Shown here in pieces: positions 43,281-51,782 of a DNA stretch of 64,000 nt (position 1 is the first letter of the stretch; every line of letters begins with the position of its first letter). The stretch comes from Candidatus Oscillochloris fontis. GTDB lineage: Bacteria; Chloroflexota; Chloroflexia; Chloroflexales; Chloroflexaceae. The notes beneath the pieces are model-generated. The model was not told the DNA's origin, made no database searches, and was given only the letters and a program-made list of their open reading frames with translations. The translations under genes were made by a program, and so were the position numbers. The DNA lies in assembly GCF_004138135.1 (NCBI RefSeq), contig NZ_RYFD01000007.1, positions 56,695-120,694 on the forward strand, read 5' to 3'.

Positions 43281-44324
43281 ATGAGGCGTGGTGGTGTACT
43301 CATAATCTTGATCGTTCTCATCCTCGTCGTTGGTGGTGTCTTGGCTTTCTTCTTCCTCCAAGATCCCAGCAATCCGATCATTGGTAGCGGACCGGAAGCC
43401 GCGATCACCAGCGAACCAACGGCGATCCCATTGGTTGATGTCGTCCAGTCGAAGATTGACATCGAAGCCAACACCGTCATCAAAGATACCGATGTCGAAC
43501 TGATCAAGGTGAAGCAGACCGACTTCAATCCCGACACCCAAAGTTCGAACCTAATGGATGTGGTGGGCAAACTCACCACGAGCAAGATCACCGCAGAGCA
43601 GCCGATCAACACCAAGAACTTGATCGAGCCGGGATTGTCGCAGCAGATTCCAACTGCCGAGGCAGAACGAGCATCGAACAAAGCCTACCCCTTGGTCGTC
43701 AACAACCTTTCGGGGGTCTCGGATCAGATCAAACCGGGCGATTTTGTGGATGTGGTGGTCACCTTCCAGATTCCACGGCGTCAATCTTACCCCACCGGGC
43801 TGACCTACCAGGAGGTTGGGGGACAGATGATACCGATGATCGAGCGCGAGCTGAAGGATGAGATCTACTACACAACCAAGACCATCGTGCAGCGTGCGCA
43901 GGTATTGAAGATCATGCGTCCGCAGGTGGCACTCCCCGATGAGACCCCAGTACCCGGATCGGATGCCCCCGTCAACTCAAGCAGCCTGCCGCAAGTGGAT
44001 GCATCAGGCCAACCGATTACCCCGGAGAGCCCAGGCGATACAACCGGCTCGATCTCCCAGGGCGCATGGACGCTCATCCTGTCGGTGAATGCACAGGAGG
44101 TCGAACTGATCGAATTTGCACTCAGAACCAATTCACGCATCGTGCTGGTGCTGCGCGGAGCGGGCGACACCGAATTTGAGGAGACGATTGGCGTCACCTA
44201 CGATCTGCTGACGGCGGAGTTTGGCGTACCCATGCCGCAACAACTACCGCCACATGTACTCGATCCTGACGATGTCTTCACCGCCGACCCGACCCGCACC
44301 CCGGCCACAACACGGATACCGTAA
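43281..44324 (+). CDS. cpaB: CpaB/RcpC-like pilus assembly protein
   Basis: A 347-residue protein with one N-terminal membrane helix (residues 6-26, I-L-I-V-L-I-L-V-V-G-G-V-L-A-F-F-F). A SAF domain follows (V-D-V-V-Q-S-K-I-D-I-E-A-N-T-V-I-K, residues about 52-120), then the CpaB C-terminal domain with S-D-Q-I-K-P-G-D-F-V-D-V near 155. The C-terminal 30 residues are Pro/Thr-rich. In Gram-negative Tad systems CpaB/RcpC works with the secretin; no secretin gene is present here, which fits a cell envelope without a typical outer membrane. A GGAAGG site precedes the ATG. Confidence 0.85.
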   Translation: MRRGGVLIILIVLILVVGGVLAFFFLQDPSNPIIGSGPEAAITSEPTAIPLVDVVQSKIDIEANTVIKDTDVELIKVKQTDFNPDTQSSNLMDVVGKLTTSKITAEQPINTKNLIEPGLSQQIPTAEAERASNKAYPLVVNNLSGVSDQIKPGDFVDVVVTFQIPRRQSYPTGLTYQEVGGQMIPMIERELKDEIYYTTKTIVQRAQVLKIMRPQVALPDETPVPGSDAPVNSSSLPQVDASGQPITPESPGDTTGSISQGAWTLILSVNAQEVELIEFALRTNSRIVLVLRGAGDTEFEETIGVTYDLLTAEFGVPMPQQLPPHVLDPDDVFTADPTRTPATTRIP

Positions 44325-44333
44325 CCAGATCTT

Positions 44334-44407
44334 GTAGGGGCGAAGCATCGCCTGCCATGTGGTATGGAGAATACCAACTGAATTGGCGAGCGATGCTTCG
44401 CCCCTAC
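44334..44407. repeat. R2-family palindromic repeat between cpaB and tadZ
   Basis: A 74-bp inverted repeat with arms GTAGGGGCGAAGCATCGCC and a diverged core containing T-G-G-A-G-A-A-T-A-C-C. It starts 9 bp after the cpaB stop. Confidence 0.85.
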
Positions 44408-44529
44408 CCGCATCCCCCAAACCCCCAAGCGGCAGATTGGGTAAAATAGTGGTACGATAATGAAGAGAGCATCTACTTATAGTCAGTGTGTTGATATGCG
44501 ACCAGCAGATCGCCCTGAGGAGCCGAGCC

Positions 44530-45798
44530 ATGAGTGAAGGCGAAAAGATTCGCGTCATGATCGTGGACGACATTGTCGATACACGCGATCAGTTGGAAAA
44601 ATTACTCTTCTTTGAGAAGGATATTGAGGTCATCGCCAAGGCCAGTAATGGCCGTGAGGCGGTTGTGATGGCCAAGGAGTATCATCCCGATGTCGTCCTG
44701 ATGGACATCAACATGCCCGATATGGACGGTATCGCCGCGACTGAAGCGATCATGAGCCAGGATCCCACGATCCAGGTGATCATCATGAGCGTCCAGGGTG
44801 AGACGGACTACCTACGGCGGGCGATGTTGGCCGGAGCGCGCGAATTTCTCACCAAACCAATCAGTGCCGACGATCTCTACAAGTCAATCCGGCATGTCCA
44901 TCGTCTGGCGGCCTCGCGCCCCAAGGTGACGATGCAGTCCAATGATACGAAGAGTGATACCAAGTCGAGTGGCACCCAAGGCCAGATCATCGCCGTCTTT
45001 AGCCCCAAAGGAGGTGTAGGCAGTTCTTCGATTGCCGCTAACCTCGCGGTGGCGCTACGCCAACTCACGAATAAAAAAGTGGCGCTGCTTGATGGCAATG
45101 TGATCTTTGGCGATCTGAGCGTCATCCTCAACCTGCGCTCAGACAAGACGATCATTGACATTGCCTCCCGAATTGATGACATAGATGGCGATTTGCTCAA
45201 TGATGTCATGGCGACCCACACCTCGCAGGTGAAGGTACTGCTCGCACCCTCCGACCCACAGCGAGGCGAGTTGGTAACAGCCGATCACATTCGGGCGATT
45301 CTGGATCTAATGCGCCAAGAGTTCGATTTTATCGTCGTGGATACACCGGCATCATTCCAGGATCGCACATTAGCGATGCTCGACATGGCCAACCGTATCG
45401 TCACCCTGATGACATTGGAGATGCACTGCATCCGTAACATTCGGCTCTTCTTAGAGGTTGCGGATCTCTTAGAGTACCCCCACGAAAAAGTGATGCTGGT
45501 ACTAAACAAAGCCTCGAACCGTACCGGAATCAAGGCTGAAGATGTAGAGAAGAACATCCAGCGTAAATTAGTCCATCAAATCGGGGATGCTGGAGCCGAG
45601 ATTACCTACGCGATCAATCAGGGAGTGCCCTTGGTGATCGGCAAACCCACTCATCAGGTCGCACGCGACATCATCGCCTTGGCCAAGGATCTCGCGGGTG
45701 GCACCAAACCAGCCGAAGCGGGTTCCTCGGCAAGTACGGCCGCACCGCCTGAACAGAAGAGTGGCGGGCTCTTCTCACGACTGATCACAAAACGGTAG
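44530..45798 (+). CDS. Response regulator-TadZ/CpaE fusion ATPase
   Basis: A 422-residue protein with GAGGAG upstream of the ATG at 44530. Residues about 5-122 form a receiver domain (V-D-D near 13, phospho-acceptor D-I-N in L-M-D-I-N-M-P-D-M-D-G near 60, T-K-P-I near 108). Residues about 155-390 form a MinD/ParA-like ATPase with the deviant Walker A F-S-P-K-G-G-V-G-S-S-S. The usual lysine after V-G is replaced by serine, as in other TadZ/CpaE proteins. TadZ places the Tad machine at specific cell sites. The receiver domain means pilus positioning or assembly could be switched by a histidine kinase, none of which is encoded nearby. Confidence 0.88.
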   Translation: MSEGEKIRVMIVDDIVDTRDQLEKLLFFEKDIEVIAKASNGREAVVMAKEYHPDVVLMDINMPDMDGIAATEAIMSQDPTIQVIIMSVQGETDYLRRAMLAGAREFLTKPISADDLYKSIRHVHRLAASRPKVTMQSNDTKSDTKSSGTQGQIIAVFSPKGGVGSSSIAANLAVALRQLTNKKVALLDGNVIFGDLSVILNLRSDKTIIDIASRIDDIDGDLLNDVMATHTSQVKVLLAPSDPQRGELVTADHIRAILDLMRQEFDFIVVDTPASFQDRTLAMLDMANRIVTLMTLEMHCIRNIRLFLEVADLLEYPHEKVMLVLNKASNRTGIKAEDVEKNIQRKLVHQIGDAGAEITYAINQGVPLVIGKPTHQVARDIIALAKDLAGGTKPAEAGSSASTAAPPEQKSGGLFSRLITKR

Positions 45799-45806
45799 CC
45801 TCCAAG

Positions 45807-45842
45807 CAGCTTCCGGGAAGCTTGAAGCCACCCGGAAGCTCT
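45807..45842. repeat. Small AGCTTCC-type hairpin repeat
   Basis: AGCTTCCGGGAAGCTTGAAG followed by CCACCCGGAAGCT, a palindrome between tadZ and cpaF. A second small hairpin (ACCGGTTTTTAGCCGGT) follows at 45859-45876. Confidence 0.55.
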
Positions 45843-45903
45843 ATGAGGAAAGCCTCACCGGTTTTTAGCCGGTGCTACCTTTAGGGAGCGGAGGTAAAGA
45901 TCT

Positions 45904-47286
45904 ATGTCTCTGCTGAAACGAATTGGCGGAACGGCACCGGCTGAAATACCGAACAGCAGCAGTGCGAGCCGCCCTGATGCACCGATGCGATCAACAGCGG
46001 GCCGCGATGAAGAGACCTTTAATGAGATTAAGGCGCGGGTACAGAACCGCTTGATTGGCGAACTTGATCCAAAGGTTGACCTGCGCGATAAGGCCAAGGT
46101 GCGCAAACAGGTTGAGGAGGCGTTTAACTCCATCCTCGATAGTGAGAGCATCGTGATGTCGCGCGCTGAACGGGCCAAGCTCTTCGAGAGTATTGAGGCT
46201 GATATTATTGGCCTTGGGCCGCTCGAACAACTCCTGAGTGATGATGATATTAGTGAGATTATGGTCAATGGCCCCAAGCGCATCTATATCGAGCGAAAGG
46301 GCAAGTTGATCCGTACTGATATTACCTTTGTGAACGATGACCATGTCTTGCGCATCATTGACCGTATCGTTGCCCCGCTAGGGCGACGTATTGATGAGTC
46401 GTCGCCAATGGTGGATGCTCGTCTGCAAGATGGATCGCGTGTGAATGCGGTTATTCGGCCACTAGCCCTTAATGGGCCAACCCTGACCATTCGTAAGTTC
46501 CGCAAGAACCCGCTCTCGATTGATGACCTGGTTCGTTTCGGTTCGATGAGCCGCGAAATGGCCGACTTTCTCGAAGCGTGTGTGAAGGCCCGGTTGAATA
46601 TTGTGGTGGCGGGAGGTACGGGTTCAGGCAAGACGACGCTGCTGAATGTGCTCTCGTCGTTTATTCCTGAAGATGAGCGCATCATCACGGTGGAGAATGC
46701 CGCCGAGTTGCAGCTCATTCAGGATCATGTGGTGACGCTCGAGTCGCGCCCGCCCAATGTGGAGGGCCGTGGTGAAGTAAGCATCCGCGATCTGGTGATC
46801 AACTGCCTGCGTATGCGCCCGGAGCGCATTGTGGTCGGTGAGTGTCGCGGCGGTGAGACTCTCGACATGCTCCAGGCCATGAATACCGGCCACGACGGAT
46901 CAATGACCACCATCCACGCCAATACGCCGCGTGACGGCATCGGACGTATCGAGACGATGTGTCTGATGGCCGGTATGGATCTACCGGCACGCGCTATTCG
47001 TGAACAAGTCGTGTCGGCGGTGCAGATCTTTGTCCAGCAGTCGCGCCTCCAAGATGGTTCGCGCCGTGTGACCCAGATCACCGAGGTGAGCGGGATGGAG
47101 GGTGATGTAGTGGTGCTTCAGGACATCTTCGTCTTTGAACAGACAGGACTGGACGAGCGGGGCAAGATCGTCGGCCAGCTCCGGGCAACCGGGGTACGGC
47201 CAAAGTTTATCGAGAAGTTCGAGTCGTTGAATATCTTCCTGCCCTCGCACATCTTCGGGGCAGGTGGTGATCGCTTTGGGATGTAA
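45904..47286 (+). CDS. cpaF: Pilus assembly ATPase CpaF/TadA
   Basis: A 460-residue type II/IV secretion ATPase that powers Tad pilus assembly from the cytoplasm. The N-terminal domain contains D-D-I-S-E-I-M-V-N-G-P near residue 115. The Walker A A-G-G-T-G-S-G-K-T-T-L is near 240, the Asp box region I-T-V-E-N-A-A-E-L near 262, and the Walker B R-I-V-V-G-E-C-R-G-G-E near 312. The His box reads G-S-M-T-T-I-H-A-N near 335. It precedes tadB by 64 bp. Confidence 0.95.
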   Translation: MSLLKRIGGTAPAEIPNSSSASRPDAPMRSTAGRDEETFNEIKARVQNRLIGELDPKVDLRDKAKVRKQVEEAFNSILDSESIVMSRAERAKLFESIEADIIGLGPLEQLLSDDDISEIMVNGPKRIYIERKGKLIRTDITFVNDDHVLRIIDRIVAPLGRRIDESSPMVDARLQDGSRVNAVIRPLALNGPTLTIRKFRKNPLSIDDLVRFGSMSREMADFLEACVKARLNIVVAGGTGSGKTTLLNVLSSFIPEDERIITVENAAELQLIQDHVVTLESRPPNVEGRGEVSIRDLVINCLRMRPERIVVGECRGGETLDMLQAMNTGHDGSMTTIHANTPRDGIGRIETMCLMAGMDLPARAIREQVVSAVQIFVQQSRLQDGSRRVTQITEVSGMEGDVVVLQDIFVFEQTGLDERGKIVGQLRATGVRPKFIEKFESLNIFLPSHIFGAGGDRFGM

Positions 47287-47350
47287 TCATCATCGCGGGC
47301 TGGGGCGGTGTGAACCGCCCCGGAAGGTCGCATGATAGCTGCGGGGGGCT

Positions 47351-48352
47351 ATGGATAGGCTGCTCTCACCTGGTATGATGCCGATCACACTGGCCGGTTT
47401 GGGCCTGTTGCTCATTTTGCTCATTGCGGTGGTCTTCATCGTAATGCGCCAATCGGATGAGCCTGATGTCTCGAAGCGCCTTTCGGATCTCTCCAAACGA
47501 CCCGATCAGATCAATGAAAATAGCGGCCCCGTCGCACGTCAAATGGTCGAGCAGATTGATAAGGTCGTCTCGAAGAGTAAACAAGGTGGTGATATTACCC
47601 GTGACCTCGCTCGTGCCGACCTGAAACTGACCGTGGCTGAGTTCATGGGGATCAAGCTGATTGCGGCATTTGTGGGGTTGCTCGTTGGGATGTATGTCGG
47701 ACGTGCGAACCAGTCCGCGATGTTTGCCGCTGGTCTGGTCGGTGCAGTCATCCTTTCGTTTGCGCCCAACATCTACCTCAACATGCGGGCCAAGAAGCGC
47801 ATCAAGTCATTCAATGACCAACTAGGCGATACGATTACGATGATGGCGAACGCACTCCGAGGTGGCTTTAGCTTCCTCCAAACATTGGACATGGTGGCGC
47901 GTGATGCACCAGCCCCCATGTCGGCTGAGTTCCGCCGCGTGGTGCAAGAGGTTGGTCTGGGCCGCACGACGGAAGAGGCATTGCAGAGCCTCTTGCGGCG
48001 CATGCCCTCCGAAGACCTAGATCTCTTGATTACCGCAGTGAATATCCAAATGGAGGTCGGTGGTAATCTGGCCCAGATCCTAGATACCATCGGGCATACC
48101 ATCCGCGAACGGGTGCGCATTAAGGGTGAGATTCAGACATTAACGGCGCAGGGACGTATCTCTGGCTGGGTAATCACCGGCCTCCCGATTGGTTTGGCAA
48201 TTCTGATCACGATGATCAATCCTGAGTATATGATGCCGATCTTCTCGTTCGGTATGCCACCTAAGCACTGGTGCTGTCTACCTCTCACCTCATTGGCAAT
48301 GATCGCTATCGGCTACTTCGCAATTATGAAGATCATGGATATCGAGGTATGA
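47351..48352 (+). CDS. tadB: Tad pilus inner-membrane platform protein TadB
   Basis: A 333-residue polytopic protein of the GspF/T2SF family. A first helix lies at residues 13-33 (A-G-L-G-L-L-L-I-L-L-I-A-V-V-F-I-V-M), two central helices at about 100-140, and two C-terminal helices. Between them is the T2SF domain (L-G-D-T-I-T-M-M-A-N-A-L-R-G-G-F-S-F-L-Q, then E-E-A-L-Q-S-L-L-R-R-M-P-S-E-D-L). It forms the membrane platform that CpaF acts on, together with TadC. Confidence 0.9.
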   Translation: MDRLLSPGMMPITLAGLGLLLILLIAVVFIVMRQSDEPDVSKRLSDLSKRPDQINENSGPVARQMVEQIDKVVSKSKQGGDITRDLARADLKLTVAEFMGIKLIAAFVGLLVGMYVGRANQSAMFAAGLVGAVILSFAPNIYLNMRAKKRIKSFNDQLGDTITMMANALRGGFSFLQTLDMVARDAPAPMSAEFRRVVQEVGLGRTTEEALQSLLRRMPSEDLDLLITAVNIQMEVGGNLAQILDTIGHTIRERVRIKGEIQTLTAQGRISGWVITGLPIGLAILITMINPEYMMPIFSFGMPPKHWCCLPLTSLAMIAIGYFAIMKIMDIEV

Positions 48353-48401
48353 CCGTGGGCTTTCTACAGTACACGGGACGAATGGAATCGGAGGTCGTAC
48401 T

Positions 48402-49319
48402 ATGCCTACCATGTTAATCATGGGCATCGTCGGCATCTTCTTGATCGGTGTGTTGGTCTTTTTGGTGTTGCGCATGCGCAAGCCAGATGAGATCAGCGAG
48501 CGGCTCAACACGTTCACTGAACGTGAATTGACCCTGGAAGAACTGGAATTGCAGCAGCCGATCATGGATCGCATCTTCATTCCGGTTGCTAAAGACATTC
48601 TAGCCAAACTCGGTAAGTATGGGGCCAAACAGAGCGCCGAGCGCCTACGTACCAATCTGCAACAAGCGGGAAATCCGGGTGGTATTACCCCAGCGATGTT
48701 TGTTGGTCTGCGCGTGGGCTTAGCCCTGGTGCTTGGGGGACTGATCACGATCATCACCCTGCGCTCGATGGAGTTAGCTCAAGCTCTGATCTATAGTATG
48801 ATCGGCTTTGTGTTGGGCTATATGCTGCCGGTTACTTGGCTTGGCCAACAGATCAAAAAGCGCAAGAAGTCCATTACAAAGGCTCTTCCGGATGCGCTCG
48901 ATCTGCTGTGTATTAGTGTCGAAGCCGGGTTGGCCTTCGACCTCGCGCTGCAACGGGTGACCCAAAAATGGGACGATGAACTATCACGCGAGTTTAAGAA
49001 GGTGCTCTCGGACATTCGGCTTGGGCGAACGCGGCGTGAGGCACTCAAGGATCTTGCGGTACGTAGTGGGGTTGAAGATGTGCAGACCTTCACCGCAGCA
49101 GTGATTCAGGCCGACCAACTTGGTGTTTCGATGTCCAAGATTCTGCGCTTGCAGTCCGATCAGATGCGTCAACGACGGCGGCAACGGGCAGAAGAGTCGG
49201 CCCAACAAGCACCGATCAAGATGCTCTTTCCGATGGTCTTTTTGATCTTCCCGGCGCTCTTTGTGGTGATTCTGGGGCCAGCAGTGCCACGTATCATGGA
49301 GAGTTTTGGCGGCACATGA
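48402..49319 (+). CDS. tadC: Tad pilus inner-membrane platform protein TadC
   Basis: A 305-residue paralogue of TadB with the same layout. One helix lies at the N-terminus and a pair near residues 105-150. The T2SF domain reads L-P-D-A-L-D-L-L-C-I-S-V-E-A-G-L-A-F-D, and two helices lie near the C-terminus (M-V-F-L-I-F-P-A-L-F-V-V-I-L-G). Its stop overlaps the start of the DUF192 gene by 4 bp, coupling the two. No Flp pilin, prepilin peptidase or secretin gene follows, so these must be encoded elsewhere if the system works. Confidence 0.9.
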   Translation: MPTMLIMGIVGIFLIGVLVFLVLRMRKPDEISERLNTFTERELTLEELELQQPIMDRIFIPVAKDILAKLGKYGAKQSAERLRTNLQQAGNPGGITPAMFVGLRVGLALVLGGLITIITLRSMELAQALIYSMIGFVLGYMLPVTWLGQQIKKRKKSITKALPDALDLLCISVEAGLAFDLALQRVTQKWDDELSREFKKVLSDIRLGRTRREALKDLAVRSGVEDVQTFTAAVIQADQLGVSMSKILRLQSDQMRQRRRQRAEESAQQAPIKMLFPMVFLIFPALFVVILGPAVPRIMESFGGT

Positions 49320-49672
49320 CGAAGCTACGAATTACAAACCGCACGCGGCATACCACGCTGGCCGAGGAGTGTGAGCAGGCGCGCAACTTTGTGGCACGTG
49401 GGCGCGGGCTGATGGGGCGCACCGAGCTTGCACCGAGAGGTGGGATGTTGATCGAGCCGTGTTCCAGCATCCATACCTTCTTTATGCGCTTTCCGATTGA
49501 TGTGGTCTTTATCAATCGGGCACGCCAAGTAGTGGGGTTGCACCATGCCATGCCGCCCGGTCGCCCGTATGCGGGGGCACGTGGCGCACGGGCAGTGATC
49601 GAACTACCCGCCGGGATCATTGCAGCCTCGCATACCGCCGTGGGCGATCAGTTAGAACTAGACGATGCGTAA
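49316..49672 (+). CDS. DUF192 family protein
   Basis: A 118-residue protein of the DUF192 (YcjF/COG1430-like) family. The conserved core G-L-M-G-R-T-E-L near residue 32 and H-T-F-F-M-R-F-P-I-D-V-V-F-I near 53 are clear. Family members often carry a signal peptide; this one does not. The function is unknown; in Tad loci a DUF192 gene is commonly adjacent. The start overlaps tadC by 4 bp (ATGA). The stop TAA is formed by the first bases of the M2 element that begins at 49669, so the last residues (L-D-D-A) may differ from the ancestral C-terminus. Confidence 0.82.
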   Translation: MTKLRITNRTRHTTLAEECEQARNFVARGRGLMGRTELAPRGGMLIEPCSSIHTFFMRFPIDVVFINRARQVVGLHHAMPPGRPYAGARGARAVIELPAGIIAASHTAVGDQLELDDA

Positions 49673-49818
49673 CTGTTCACACTTGGGGTAAACAGAAGCC
49701 TCATGTTGACGCCAAGGCACCAAGACGCAAAGGGTTTGATTGGGGGCTATCTTGAAGACTTTGCGCCTTGGCGTCTTGGCGTCAAAATCGGGATGCGAGG
49801 AGAAGTGTGAACAGTTAC
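49669..49818 (+). mobile_element. M2-family MITE (c)
   Basis: A 150-bp element with terminal inverted repeats GTAACTGTTCACACTT and (A)GTGTGAACAGTTAC. The core is a long hairpin made of TTGACGCCAAGGCACC-type arms. It has no target duplication, so a deletion or recombination may have accompanied insertion. It encodes no protein, but the following gene's frame begins inside it. Confidence 0.85.
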
Positions 49819-51782
49819 GCTGGCAAACGGCTGGAGCGCTGCTCTTGGTCTTCGGCGCTTGTCTCGGTCTCTACCTGCTGACGCTCACCGATGTCCACAC
49901 CTACGATGCGATCTCCTATGTTCTCGATGTTGACCGCAAGCCTTGGGCCGAGCTCTTCCACCCGCACCACCTCGCCTATGGGCCGCTCGGTGCGAGTATA
50001 CGCCGCCTCGCCCTCGCGTTGGGGTGGCAGGGCAGCGCGGCGTGGCTGATTCAGGCAGCGAATGCGCTTGCCGGGGCGGCTGGAGTTACACTCTTCTTTG
50101 CGCTAGTGCGCCAAACGAGTGGAAGCAACCGCCATGCGGCGCTCGCCGCCGTGTTGCTCGGTTCGAGCTACGCCTTCTGGTACTATGCGGTCGAGGTAGA
50201 GGTCTATACCATCGCGGCGCTGTTCCTGATTCTGGCGCTGTGGATCTTGTTGCGCCTGCTTGAGCAGCCCAGCATCGGCTTGGCGCTGGGGTTGGGGCTG
50301 GTGCAGGGGCTGGCGGTGCTCTTCCACCAGACCAACGTGTTGCTGAGTATTCCGGCACTGTGGGTGGTGTGGCGCAGTAGGGATGAGGCAGGCCAGCGTT
50401 GGCTGAGTGTGTCGAAGCCAACGCTGCTCCTCGCCTACACAATTCCATTGGGGCTGATCGTGGCCGGAGCCTACCTAGGGGTCGGCGTGGGGGTAAGTGG
50501 CTTCCGCAGTTGGACGCAACTCTACACCTGGATGACCGACTATGCGCACACGGGGTGGTGGGGCGGGGCGGTTGATAGCAACAAGTTGGTGGGCTTGGGG
50601 CGTGGCTTGAGTGCCACTCTCGCCGAGCCACCCAGCGGGGTATTGCTGGGGATCGGGCTGGGTGGGTTACTGCTGAGCAACCTGCGCGGGCTGCGCCAAT
50701 CGCATGCGGGGCTGATAACGCTGGCACTGCTATGGCTCACCAGTTATGGAGCCTTCTTCCTCTGGTGGGAGCCAGAGAATATCGAGTTCTGGATCGCCAG
50801 CCTGCCGGTCTTCTACCTGTTGCTGGTGCTAAGCCTGAAGGATCGGGTGCGCCTGGGCATGGGCATAGCCCTGGCACTGACGATGTTGGGGCTGAACTGG
50901 GCCGCGATTGAAGCGCGGGGCGATTCGCGCAACGACTTGCAGCGGCAAATTACGACGGCGTTAGAGTCCCACACAGGGCCAGGCGACCTGTTGGTAGTGC
51001 CGGATGGGCTGCTGGAACTCTATCTGCCCTACTACGCCCAGCGCGAGAACCTGAGTGGGTTGACCCAGGCGATGAACCAGAGCGGTGGTGATTGGGCGTT
51101 GGCGTGCCAACAGATCCAGGCGCGGGTGGAATTGACGCTGGCGAGTGGCTATGCGGTGCTGCTGGCTGAAGAGGCAATCCAGCCGCGACCGGCACCACCC
51201 GGCGAGCCACCCAGTATGATGGAGCGCTTCGGGCTGACCTCAGATCAGGTGGATGCATGTTATGCGCCACTCCGGGCAATGCTGGCGGAGGTGGATCTGG
51301 GGGCGGGATTGCCGAGATACCAGCGCATCGCTGCCGTACAAGAACTAGCCGACGCGAACGGCTGGGACTTCCGGCAGGGTGGCTGGGGCTGGCGCTTCAG
51401 TCAGGGGGCGGGGCAGCATGTAGTGGGCCAGGGATGGCAACTCCACCCCGGCATAGATGCGGGGTTGCGCAGCCCCCCGATGCAGCTTGATCCGCAGCGG
51501 ATCAGCATGATCGAAGTGCGAATGGCGGCCAGCACCGCCAACCGTGAGGCACAACTCTTCTTGCTCGATGCGCAGGGGCAGGCCAGCGAAGAGCGATCCA
51601 TCCGCTGGCGCCTCGCCGACGATGAGGCACTCCACACCTACCGCCTGGAGGTCGGCAAACTGCCGGGTTGGTCGGGGATGATCGGCGGGCTACGGCTCGA
51701 TCCGGTTGAGGTGGGGGACGGCGGCGTGATCTGGGTGGAGGGGGTGAGCATCACGCCCGATCCCCACGAGGTAGACCCCTAG
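49740..51782 (+). CDS. Polytopic membrane glycosyltransferase-like protein
   Basis: A protein of up to 680 residues. The first 380 residues contain about ten helices with the loop D-V-H-T-Y-D-A-I-S-Y near 45 and H-P-H-H-L-A-Y-G-P-L near 73, resembling GT-C (PMT/DUF2723-like) transferases that use lipid-linked sugars. The C-terminal 280 residues are soluble and extracytoplasmic, with no recognised fold. The first in-frame start is a TTG at 49740 within the M2 element, without a ribosome site. The natural start was probably lost or displaced by that insertion, and the first 25 residues are element-derived. The 3' end overlaps the convergent SpoIIM-family gene by 93 bp. Confidence 0.65.
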   Translation: MGAILKTLRLGVLASKSGCEEKCEQLRWQTAGALLLVFGACLGLYLLTLTDVHTYDAISYVLDVDRKPWAELFHPHHLAYGPLGASIRRLALALGWQGSAAWLIQAANALAGAAGVTLFFALVRQTSGSNRHAALAAVLLGSSYAFWYYAVEVEVYTIAALFLILALWILLRLLEQPSIGLALGLGLVQGLAVLFHQTNVLLSIPALWVVWRSRDEAGQRWLSVSKPTLLLAYTIPLGLIVAGAYLGVGVGVSGFRSWTQLYTWMTDYAHTGWWGGAVDSNKLVGLGRGLSATLAEPPSGVLLGIGLGGLLLSNLRGLRQSHAGLITLALLWLTSYGAFFLWWEPENIEFWIASLPVFYLLLVLSLKDRVRLGMGIALALTMLGLNWAAIEARGDSRNDLQRQITTALESHTGPGDLLVVPDGLLELYLPYYAQRENLSGLTQAMNQSGGDWALACQQIQARVELTLASGYAVLLAEEAIQPRPAPPGEPPSMMERFGLTSDQVDACYAPLRAMLAEVDLGAGLPRYQRIAAVQELADANGWDFRQGGWGWRFSQGAGQHVVGQGWQLHPGIDAGLRSPPMQLDPQRISMIEVRMAASTANREAQLFLLDAQGQASEERSIRWRLADDEALHTYRLEVGKLPGWSGMIGGLRLDPVEVGDGGVIWVEGVSITPDPHEVDP

